From: Actinomycetales bacterium
GTDB taxonomy: Bacteria > Actinomycetota > Actinomycetes > Actinomycetales > BWSM-131
Direction: 5' to 3'
Length of the DNA stretch: 8,112 nt
Assembly (NCBI GenBank): GCA_030149025.1
Contig: JASBSH010000346.1
Coordinates: 1 to 8,112 of the forward strand
This document shows, piece by piece, positions 1-5,092 of this stretch. A program made the position numbers and the translations under genes. Position 1 is the stretch's first letter, and each line of letters starts with the position of its first letter. The notes beneath the pieces are model-generated. The model had not been told where the DNA came from and made no database searches. It was given only the letters and a program-made list of their open reading frames with translations.

Positions 1-320
1 GCGACCACACCGGCCCATCCACGCGGCCGGGTGAGCAGCCCCGCCACAGGAAAGCGCTCGGCCCCAACCAGCGACAGCTCGGCGCGGTAGCTCGTCAGCA
101 CCGCCGTCCCCGCCGAAACGCGCCCCCCGCAGGCGAACAACATGCCGGACTGTCTGGCCAGCGCGGCCAGGCGGGGGCCTGATCTCGGGAACCGGTACGC
201 CTCCTGCAGGCACACCACGTCCGCGTCGGCGTCGCGCAGCACGCGGTGGACGGCGAGCGGGTCGCCGAGCATGTCGTGAACGTTCCAGGTGAGCACGCGG
301 AACAGGCGGCGGGAGTCCAT
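1..320 (-). CDS. Endonuclease/exonuclease/phosphatase-fold protein, 5' part only
   Basis: I translated this frame by hand. It is open from an ATG at 318-320 to the left edge (106 codons) with no stop. Residues 9-14 read VLTWNV and residues 34-43 read DVVCLQEAYR. These are the first two signatures of the EEP (DNase I-like) superfamily, in which the Asn of the TWN element (N13) and the Glu of the LQE element (E40) help bind the catalytic metal. Members hydrolyse phosphodiester or phosphomonoester bonds in nucleic acids, sphingomyelin or inositol phosphates; the substrate cannot be told here because the catalytic His/Asp C-terminal half is missing. No signal peptide is visible, so a cytoplasmic protein is likely. 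An AGG lies about 10 nt before the ATG, a weak ribosome-binding site. The start codon lies inside a GATCATGGA repeat copy. The gene follows the second ROK kinase in the same direction after 102 bp. Confidence 0.8.
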   Translation of the reverse strand, partial: MDSRRLFRVLTWNVHDMLGDPLAVHRVLRDADADVVCLQEAYRFPRSGPRLAALARQSGMLFACGGRVSAGTAVLTSYRAELSLVGAERFPVAGLLTRPRGWAGVV

Positions 321-405
321 GATCACGACCTGGGTGGGGGGTGGGGTGGAGAATCCATGATCACGCCGGGCTTGCTGGCACTGTGAACGGGGATTCCATG
401 ATCAC
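310..405 (-). repeat. Threefold GTGATCATGGANTC repeat in the gap between the ROK kinase and the EEP gene
   Basis: On the minus strand three copies of GTGATCATGGA followed by ATCCCC, TTCTCC and CTCCCG lie at 389-405, 348-364 and 310-326, spaced 41 and 38 nt apart. All share GTGATCATGGANTC exactly, and the core contains the palindrome TGATCA. The sequence between copies is not repeated: one spacer contains GTTCACAGTGCCAGCAAG, the other is C-rich. The third copy runs into the EEP gene, whose ATG it provides. The array fills most of the 102-bp intergenic gap (321-422), in which I see no convincing hairpin terminator. It could be a dispersed intergenic repeat family, a binding site for a regulator, or remnants of duplicated translation starts. 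Its function is unknown. Confidence 0.8.
332..349 (+). other. G-run cluster, possible G-quadruplex
   Basis: The plus strand has four guanine runs of 3, 6, 4 and 2 bases, each separated by a single T. This lies between the second and third repeat copies. It is on the strand opposite to the coding sense of both flanking genes, so RNA of the operon would be C-rich here. A further run of seven G starts at 407. Folding into a quadruplex is possible but needs a two-tetrad or bulged form, because the last run has only two G. Confidence 0.35.
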
Positions 406-422
406 CGGGGGGGTCGTGGGGT

Positions 423-1526
423 TCAGCCCCAGCCGCGGGACAGGTCGGCAGCGCCGACCAGGCCGGCGTCGGGACCGAGCTCGGCCAGCACGATCTTCGC
501 CTCGGGCCGGTGCCCGCGCCCGCTGAGCGTGCGCCGGAACGCCTCGCGGGCGGGGCCGAGCAGCAGCTCACCGGCGGCCGAGACGCCGCCACCGATGACG
601 AACGTCCCCGGGTCGAGGGCGGCGGCCAGGTTCGCGAGCCCGACTCCCAGCCATCCGCCCATCTCGGTGAGGACCTCGACGGCCGCGGGGTCGCCGTCCC
701 GGGCAGCGTCGGTGACCACGGTCCCGACGATCGCCGACACGTCGCCGCCGACACGCTCGAGCAGCCCCTGCGCGACCGGTGAGCCCATGGCGGCGAGCTC
801 GCGGGCCTCGCGTCCCAGTGCGTTACCCGAGGCGTACTGCTCCCAGCAGCCGCGGTTGCCGCACTCGCACCGGTGCCCACCGGGCACGAGCACCATGTGC
901 CCGAACTCCCCCGCGACGCCGAACCGGCCGCGCTCGAGCCGCCCGGTGCTGACCATCCCGCCGCCGATGCCCGTCCCCAACGTGATGCAGACGAACCGGG
1001 ACTCACCGGTGCCGCCACCGAACCGGTACTCCGCCCAGGCCGCGGCGTTGGCGTCGTTCTCCACGACGGTGCGCCGGCCGATGCGACGACCGAGCCGCTC
1101 CCGGATCCGGCGCTCCACAGCCTCTCGAAGCGGCTCGTTCCGCCACGCCAGGTGCGGGGAGAACAGCACCGAGGACCGCTCGGCGTCGACGAACCCGGCC
1201 GCGCCGATGCCCACCGACACGACGTCGTGCCCTGCCGCCAGCTCCTCCACCACCTCGGCGATCACGTCCTCGACCGCCTGTGCGCTGGTCGTCGGGGTGT
1301 CCCGACGGGTGCGGGCGACCACCTTGCCGTAGGCGTCGACCACACCGGCGGCGACCTTGGTGCCGCCGATGTCGACGCCGATAGCGGGCGCGTCACCGAT
1401 CAGCGCCCTGCGCGCCTGCTGCTGCACGAGCTGGCGGGCCTGCCGACCGCGCATGCGCCGGCGGGCGCGCCTGGCGTCCCGACGCCGGGCGGCCAACGGG
1501 TCCAGCAACGGATCGAGTGTGGTCAC
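423..1526 (-). CDS. ROK-family glucokinase paralogue with Arg-rich N-terminal extension
   Basis: This 367-aa protein belongs to the ROK sugar kinase family and most resembles actinobacterial glucokinase of the Streptomyces GlkA type, which phosphorylates glucose at C6 with ATP in the cytoplasm. Visible motifs are the phosphate-binding DIGGTK (52-57), ENDANAA with presumed catalytic base D158 (156-162), GTGIGGG (184-190), EFGH with zinc ligand H210, and CECGNRGCWE with zinc ligands C220, C222 and C227 and sugar-binding E229. All key residues are intact. Residues 13-40 form an Arg-rich stretch (AARRRDARRARRRMRGRQ) not found in ordinary GlkA, making the protein about 40 aa longer than its neighbour. 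The GTG start is supported by GGAGAG 8 nt upstream and by a GTGA overlap with the stop of the preceding kinase gene. ATG at codon 25 is a less likely alternative. A regulatory role or a different sugar substrate is possible. Confidence 0.92.
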   Translation of the reverse strand: MTTLDPLLDPLAARRRDARRARRRMRGRQARQLVQQQARRALIGDAPAIGVDIGGTKVAAGVVDAYGKVVARTRRDTPTTSAQAVEDVIAEVVEELAAGHDVVSVGIGAAGFVDAERSSVLFSPHLAWRNEPLREAVERRIRERLGRRIGRRTVVENDANAAAWAEYRFGGGTGESRFVCITLGTGIGGGMVSTGRLERGRFGVAGEFGHMVLVPGGHRCECGNRGCWEQYASGNALGREARELAAMGSPVAQGLLERVGGDVSAIVGTVVTDAARDGDPAAVEVLTEMGGWLGVGLANLAAALDPGTFVIGGGVSAAGELLLGPAREAFRRTLSGRGHRPEAKIVLAELGPDAGLVGAADLSRGWG

Positions 1527-2503
1527 CGCTTGAGCTCTCCGCTGGTCAGCGCCCGGGCGGCGAGGTCGGCCACGCCGATCATCCCCGCCCGGTTGCCCAG
1601 CGACGCAAGCTCGATCCTCGCCTCCGGCCGGAACCGGCGGGCGGTCAGGTTGCGCCGGAACGCCTCCTGCATCGGCGCCATCAGCAGCTCACCCGCCGCC
1701 GCCACTCCCCCGCCCACGACGATCATCGCCGGGTCCAGGACGGCGACCACGCTCGCCGCGCCCTCCCCCAACCAACGGCCCACCTCGGCGAGCAGCTCGA
1801 TCGCCGCCGGGTCACCCTCCTCGGCCGCCTGCGTCACGTGCGGGCCCTTGATCGCCTTCGGCTTCCCCCCGGCGAGCTGCAGCATCCGCTCGGCCGTCAC
1901 CGACCCGGACGACGCCAGCTCGCGCGCCTCCCGAACGAGCGCCTGCCCGGAGGCGTACTGCTCCCAGCACCCCCGGTTGCCGCAGCCGCACCTGATCCCG
2001 CCCGGGACCATCCGGATGTGCCCGAGCTCCGCCGCCATCCCGTAGGCGCCGCGCAGCAGGTTGCCGTTGATCACCACGCCGCCACCGAGACCGGTGCCCA
2101 CGGTCAGCATCACCATGTCGTCGACGTCGCGCGCCCGACCGAACCTGAACTCGCCCCACGCGGCGGCGTTGGCGTCGTTCTCCACCAGCACCGGCAGGTC
2201 CAGGCGCTGCTCCAGGTCGACCTTCAGCGGTTCGTCGCGCCAGGCCAGGTTCGGCGAGAACAGGACCGTCGACCGCGCCGCGTCCACGTACCCGGCCGCT
2301 GCCACCCCGACCGCGGTGACCTGGTGCTCGGCTCTCAGCTCAGCGACGGCGTGCGTGATCGCCGTCTCGATGGCGTCCACGTCCTGCGCGGGGGTGTCGC
2401 GGCGCACGGTCGCGATCAGCTGCCCCTCGGCGTCCACGACTCCGGCGGCGATCTTCGTGCCGCCGACATCCACCCCGATCGTGTGCCCCATCGTCTGCTG
2501 CAT
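1523..2503 (-). CDS. glkA: ROK-family glucokinase, GlkA type
   Basis: This 326-aa protein has the usual length and layout of actinobacterial ATP-dependent glucokinase, converting glucose to glucose 6-phosphate. Motifs are DVGGTK (12-17), ENDANAA with presumed catalytic base D110 (108-114), GTGLGGG (136-142), ELGH with zinc ligand H162, and CGCGNRGCWE with zinc ligands C172, C174 and C179 and substrate-binding E181. A second glycine-rich element, IVVGGGV, lies at 261-267. In Streptomyces the family also takes part in carbon catabolite repression; whether that holds here is inference. Two starts are possible: ATG at 2503, with GAGG 11 nt upstream, or ATG at 2491 (residue 5), which matches the MG-TIGVD beginning of related proteins. 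The gene follows the 96-aa protein after 13 nt and overlaps the next ROK gene by 4 nt. The two kinases are clear paralogues. The specificity for glucose over other hexoses is inferred from family only. Confidence 0.94.
   Translation of the reverse strand: MQQTMGHTIGVDVGGTKIAAGVVDAEGQLIATVRRDTPAQDVDAIETAITHAVAELRAEHQVTAVGVAAAGYVDAARSTVLFSPNLAWRDEPLKVDLEQRLDLPVLVENDANAAAWGEFRFGRARDVDDMVMLTVGTGLGGGVVINGNLLRGAYGMAAELGHIRMVPGGIRCGCGNRGCWEQYASGQALVREARELASSGSVTAERMLQLAGGKPKAIKGPHVTQAAEEGDPAAIELLAEVGRWLGEGAASVVAVLDPAMIVVGGGVAAAGELLMAPMQEAFRRNLTARRFRPEARIELASLGNRAGMIGVADLAARALTSGELKR
1535..1540 (-). promoter_or_regulatory. Ribosome-binding site GGAGAG for the second ROK kinase
   Basis: GGAGAG on the minus strand ends 8 nt before the GTG at 1526. 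It lies inside the 3' end of the upstream kinase gene. It decides the start in favour of the long, Arg-rich form of the second kinase and fits translational coupling across the GTGA overlap. Confidence 0.65.
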
Positions 2504-2516
2504 CTCCCGGTACGCC

Positions 2517-2807
2517 TCAGTCGGTCACGTCGATCTTGTGGACGTCGGCACGCACGTCCCGCTGCCCGGTCCCGGCCTCGCTCGTCCCCGGCGGGTCGAC
2601 CCGGTCTCCCAGCCCGTCCTCGGAGCGAGCCTGCTCCGCCTCGGCCGCGAGCGCCTCGAGGGCCGCCGCGACGCTGCCGGCCGCGGCCGCGAGGTGCCGC
2701 AGCACCTCCGGTCTGCTGCCCCGGCCGGCCTGGAGGCCGGTCTGCAGGCCGCCCTGCAGCAGCCGCCCGACGAGCTTCGCCGCCTCGTCGCCCAGTCCGC
2801 CGGTCAC
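2517..2807 (-). CDS. Small hypothetical protein, possibly DUF5304-like
   Basis: This 96-aa protein starts at a GTG that overlaps the ArsA-like gene stop by 4 nt (GTGA), with a perfect GGAGG 5 nt upstream. It has no membrane segment or signal peptide. Residues 6-26 form a short amphipathic helix (DEAAKLVGRLLQGGLQ), residues 33-61 an Ala-rich helix (VLRHLAAAAGSVAAALEAL), and the rest is a charged, probably disordered tail ending in KIDVTD. The VLRHLAAA helix and the terminal IDVTD resemble the C-terminal half of DUF5304 proteins of Streptomyces, which end in IDLD and lie in the same place beside ArsA-like and SRPBCC genes. The position also equals Rv2183c in Mycobacterium tuberculosis. Both are recalled similarities, not searches. 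The function is unknown; tight coupling to the ATPase suggests an accessory factor. The longer upstream open frame was rejected because it would run inside the ATPase gene. Confidence 0.75.
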   Translation of the reverse strand: MTGGLGDEAAKLVGRLLQGGLQTGLQAGRGSRPEVLRHLAAAAGSVAAALEALAAEAEQARSEDGLGDRVDPPGTSEAGTGQRDVRADVHKIDVTD

Positions 2808-4018
2808 AGAGGCCTCCACAGGTCGGGGTCGGGCTCGAACCGGACGCTGAGCACGCCGTCGCGAAGTCGTGCTCCTTCGACGGTGCAGCGACGCAGTGCG
2901 CTGGGCAGCGACAGGGTCCGCCAGGCGACCCCCGCGTGCACGACCAGCTCGTCGCCGCGGCGTGACAGGTCGACCTCTCGCCGGTCGGTGAAGGGCAGCC
3001 GGACCTGCAGCACGAACCCTTCCCCCTCGCGTTCCACGGCGACGGGCGGGGGCACCTGCCGGACGTGCAGGACGTCGTGCGTGACGGCGTCCGGGTCCGT
3101 CTCGTCGCCGTACAGGGTGCGGGCGAGCGCCGCGAGCGCGTCGACGCCGACCGGCTCGGCCGGCGCGTAACCGGCGGTCAGGACGGGAAGTGGCGCGAAC
3201 TCGGCCTCCACGGCGGCAAGCACGGTGGACTGCGCCTGCGCCCAGGCGGAGCGCCAGGGGTCCTGCCCGGACGGGACGACCCGGTTGGCGACGATCGCGT
3301 CCACGGCGTAACCGTGCAGGGTCAGGGCGGTGACGGTGCGCCGGGCCTCGGCGACGACGACCTGCTCGGGAGTCAGGACCACACGTGCTGACGTGCCGTA
3401 CGCGGTGAGGACCTGCCGGACCTCGGCCAGCTCGCGGGTGAGCCGCTGGGCGGCGTCGACGACGGGGTCGGTGGGCAGCGGCAGGCCGCCGCCGTGGGTG
3501 CTGGTGCGGGTGAGCGGGCGGAGCGCCCGCAGGATCCGTCGGTCGGCCGGCAGCAGCCGGTCCAGGCACCGGGTGAGGACCTCGGGCAGGGCCAGCAGCC
3601 GCAGCGTCTCGGCGGTCGGCCCGCAGTCGACGACCACCAGGTCCCACGGCCCGTGGCGCACCTGGTCACGGACCTCCAGCAGGGCCAGCACCTCCTCGGC
3701 GCCCGGCAGCAGCATCAGGTCCTCGCCGACGAGCGGGTCCGTCCCGATGACCTCCAGCACCTGCAGCAGGTAGTCCCGGACCGCTCCCCAGGAGCGTTCG
3801 GCCCGGTCGTGGGCGTCGACCTGCTGACCGAACAGCCCGGGTTCCACCTCGGTCGGCTCCGCGCGCAGCGGGGTGTCGAGCGCATCGGCCAGGGAATGGG
3901 CGCCGTCGGTCGACAGCACGAGGGTCTTCGTCCCGCGGCGGGCGGCGTGGACGGCCGTGGCGGCGGCCGTCGTCGTCTTGCCGACGCCGCCCTTGCCGGT
4001 GAGGAGCAGGACGCGCAC
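2804..4018 (-). CDS. ArsA/Get3-like ATPase with C-terminal HSP20-like domain
   Basis: This 404-aa protein is a SIMIBI-class P-loop ATPase related to arsenite pump subunit ArsA and to Get3, the eukaryotic tail-anchored protein targeting factor. Residues 8-16 are the deviant Walker A GKGGVGKTT with the intradimer Lys K9 and catalytic-loop K14. Switch I is TDGAHSLADAL (37-47, D38) and switch II is DCGPTAETLRLL (131-142). Residues about 325-397 are rich in beta strands and match the HSP20-like domain that ends actinobacterial ArsA-like proteins such as Rv2184c. No cysteine pair for arsenite or zinc binding is visible, and no ArsB or ArsR gene is nearby, so arsenic resistance is unlikely. I chose the GTG at 4018 because the P-loop begins at residue 8; the open frame upstream only shadows the SRPBCC gene. 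The gene starts 8 nt after the SRPBCC stop and overlaps the next gene by 4 nt. The client is unknown; membrane protein targeting is a hypothesis. Confidence 0.9.
   Translation of the reverse strand: MRVLLLTGKGGVGKTTTAAATAVHAARRGTKTLVLSTDGAHSLADALDTPLRAEPTEVEPGLFGQQVDAHDRAERSWGAVRDYLLQVLEVIGTDPLVGEDLMLLPGAEEVLALLEVRDQVRHGPWDLVVVDCGPTAETLRLLALPEVLTRCLDRLLPADRRILRALRPLTRTSTHGGGLPLPTDPVVDAAQRLTRELAEVRQVLTAYGTSARVVLTPEQVVVAEARRTVTALTLHGYAVDAIVANRVVPSGQDPWRSAWAQAQSTVLAAVEAEFAPLPVLTAGYAPAEPVGVDALAALARTLYGDETDPDAVTHDVLHVRQVPPPVAVEREGEGFVLQVRLPFTDRREVDLSRRGDELVVHAGVAWRTLSLPSALRRCTVEGARLRDGVLSVRFEPDPDLWRPL
2813..2817 (-). promoter_or_regulatory. Ribosome-binding site GGAGG for the 96-aa protein
   Basis: A perfect GGAGG lies 5 nt before the GTG at 2807, inside the last codons of the ATPase gene. 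It fixes the start of the small gene at the GTGA overlap and excludes the in-frame GTG at 2816, which lies within this site. Confidence 0.7.
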
Positions 4019-4026
4019 GCCGACGG

Positions 4027-4506
4027 TCAGCCCTCTGCCCGGTCGGCGCCGCGGTCGCCGAGGGACTCCACGCGCTTCTTGAGGTCCTTCAGGGCGGTGT
4101 CGATGATGACCTTCTCGGCCTTGCGCTTGAGCATCCCGAGCATCGGCATCCGCACGTCCACCGTGAGCCGGTAGGTGACCTTGGTGCCGTCGCCGTCGCG
4201 AACGAGGTGGTACTGCCCGTCCAGCTTGCTGATGATGTTGCCCTCGACGAGGACCCAGCTGACGACGCCGGTAGCGGTACCGGTACTGGAGGACGGCCAC
4301 GTGTACTCCAGGACGTAGGTGTCCTTGATGGGCCCGGAGTCCAGCTGGAACCGGGCCTGCTGCGGTACGCCGTTCTTCGTGCTGAGCACCTCGACGCTCT
4401 TCACGCCGCCGGCCCACTCGGGGTAGGCCTCGAGGTCGGCGATGACCGCGAGGACGTCGGCCGGGGCCGCGTCGATCGCGGTGCTGGACTCAGTGTGCTC
4501 CGCCAT
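4027..4506 (-). CDS. SRPBCC-family protein, TB16.3 (Rv2185c) type
   Basis: This 159-aa cytoplasmic protein has the START/polyketide cyclase fold, a helix-grip barrel that holds a hydrophobic ligand. Diagnostic stretches are an N-terminal strand ending in IDAAP (11-15), DLEAYPEWAGGVKSVEVL (24-41) in the first helices, YTWP (68-71), a GTKVTYRLTVDV strand (107-118), and the long C-terminal helix MLGMLKRKAEKVI followed by ALKDLKKRVESLG (138-150). The GMLKRKAE and DLKKRVE elements match, from memory, TB16.3 of mycobacteria almost exactly; the acidic tail after residue 150 is extra. The gene lies 36 nt downstream of the zinc-ribbon gene and 8 nt upstream of the ArsA-like gene, an order conserved in mycobacteria, so the two products likely act together. 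The ligand is unknown; a lipid is an inference from the neighbouring lipid genes. The ATG at 4506 lacks a good ribosome-binding site. Confidence 0.92.
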   Translation of the reverse strand: MAEHTESSTAIDAAPADVLAVIADLEAYPEWAGGVKSVEVLSTKNGVPQQARFQLDSGPIKDTYVLEYTWPSSSTGTATGVVSWVLVEGNIISKLDGQYHLVRDGDGTKVTYRLTVDVRMPMLGMLKRKAEKVIIDTALKDLKKRVESLGDRGADRAEG

Positions 4507-4542
4507 GTCGCGGAAGGCTACCGGCAGCCGTGCCCGGTGGCG

Positions 4543-4965
4543 TTACAGGAAGGACCCGAGCAGCGCCATCAGCCCGAACGCGAGCCCGGTGACGAGGACG
4601 ACGCCGACGACGGAAATCCCGGCGCGGGCCAGCCCGCTGGACGGCGCGAGGCCGGCCAGCCGGGAGGGCGCGGGCCGCTCGGCGGCGAGCCGGGCCATCA
4701 GCTCGTCGGCGACCTGGTGGGTCTGCTCGTCCACGGGGGCGTGGGCAGATTCGTGCGTGACGTCGTCCGGCTGGGGTGGTGCCTCGGGCGCGGGCGCCGT
4801 GACCGGCGTGAAGCACAGGGAGCACCACGGCGCGCCCGAGGTCAGCCGCGCTCCGCAGGCCCGGCAGCGGTCCTGCGGCTCGGGTGCCTCGATCGGCTCG
4901 CTCGGCCCGGACGGCTGGCGCTCGCCGGTCCGCTCGCTGGTGTGGTCGGTCATCGGTTCAGTCAT
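4543..4965 (-). CDS. Zinc-ribbon protein with a single C-terminal membrane anchor
   Basis: This 140-aa protein has three parts. Residues 1-32 are polar and Pro/Glu-rich. Residues 34-51 hold a four-cysteine zinc ribbon, CRACG then PWCSLC (C34, C37, C48, C51). A Pro/Ala linker and a short helix (QVADELMARLAAE, 84-96) follow, and residues about 113-138 form one strongly hydrophobic membrane segment ending two residues before the C-terminus. With no N-terminal signal, this is tail-anchored topology with the zinc ribbon in the cytoplasm (inference). It holds the position of Rv2186c in the mycobacterial cluster. The specific function is not recognised; a scaffold or client for the adjacent ATPase is possible. 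The start could be ATG at 4965 or at 4953 (residue 5); neither has a Shine-Dalgarno site, so leaderless expression is possible. It is probably the first gene of the minus-strand unit. Confidence 0.82.
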   Translation of the reverse strand: MTEPMTDHTSERTGERQPSGPSEPIEAPEPQDRCRACGARLTSGAPWCSLCFTPVTAPAPEAPPQPDDVTHESAHAPVDEQTHQVADELMARLAAERPAPSRLAGLAPSSGLARAGISVVGVVLVTGLAFGLMALLGSFL

Positions 4966-4974
4966 CGGCCGATG
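4963..4974. other. 12-bp perfect palindrome over the zinc-ribbon gene start
   Basis: CATCGGCCGATG is a perfect inverted repeat without spacer. Its left three bases are the complement of the ATG at 4965. It sits at the left edge of the divergent region and could be an operator for the minus-strand unit or could mask the start codon in RNA, but a 12-bp GC-rich palindrome also occurs by chance. Confidence 0.4.
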
Positions 4975-5051
4975 GGGCGAATGGCTTGAACACGGCGAAG
5001 TCGTGCCCGGGATGTGACCTCCGACCTCTCCCGACGAGGGGTACCGGCGGG

Positions 5052-5057
5052 TAGGGT
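5052..5057 (+). promoter_or_regulatory. -10 element TAGGGT of the acyl-CoA ligase gene
   Basis: TAGGGT fits the TANNNT -10 pattern of actinobacterial housekeeping sigma factors. It predicts a transcript start near 5064, giving a leader of about 28 nt that includes the GGAG ribosome-binding site. No clear TTGACA-like -35 lies 17-19 nt upstream, which is common in this phylum. Confidence 0.4.
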
Positions 5058-5082
5058 CCGTTTGTCACCGTCCCCTATGGCT

Positions 5083-5086
5083 GGAG
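5083..5086 (+). promoter_or_regulatory. Ribosome-binding site GGAG of the acyl-CoA ligase gene
   Basis: GGAG ends 6 nt before the GTG at 5093 and supports that start, which begins the protein MREYAVPAL as expected for FadD15-type ligases. Confidence 0.6.
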
Positions 5087-5092
5087 CGTGCT

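Larger units (their letters stand above)
4966..5092. promoter_or_regulatory. Divergent promoter region between the zinc-ribbon unit and the acyl-CoA ligase
   Basis: These 127 bases separate two divergent genes and must hold promoters for both directions unless the minus-strand unit has internal ones. For the plus strand there is a TAGGGT -10 candidate (5052-5057) and GGAG at 5083-5086. For the minus strand I see no convincing -10/-35 pair. Confidence 0.55.

Noticed and set aside
310..405. CRISPR array
   Set aside because: The repeats are only about 14 nt, number three, and have no cas genes nearby; one copy runs into a coding sequence.
1517..2965. Long plus-strand open frame opposite the kinase and small genes
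   Set aside because: The product is Arg/Pro/His-rich with no domain, and it mirrors the ROK genes, whose motifs are unambiguous on the minus strand. Such frames are common in GC-rich DNA.
2808..3647. Longer form of the 96-aa protein reaching into the ATPase gene
   Set aside because: The upstream part is Arg/Pro/Ala-rich and antiparallel to no domain; GGAGG and the GTGA overlap mark the start at 2807.
2804..4018. Arsenite resistance ATPase
   Set aside because: The fold matches ArsA, but there is one ATPase half only, no metal-binding cysteines and no arsB, arsC or arsR nearby.
4019..4417. N-terminal extension of the ArsA-like ATPase
   Set aside because: The frame stays open upstream, but it lies wholly within the SRPBCC gene and reads as Arg-rich nonsense. 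The P-loop expected near the N-terminus fixes the GTG at 4018.
5062..5067. TTGTCA as a -35 box for the acyl-CoA ligase
   Set aside because: Its matching -10 would fall on 5085-5090, overlapping the ribosome-binding site and leaving no usable leader.
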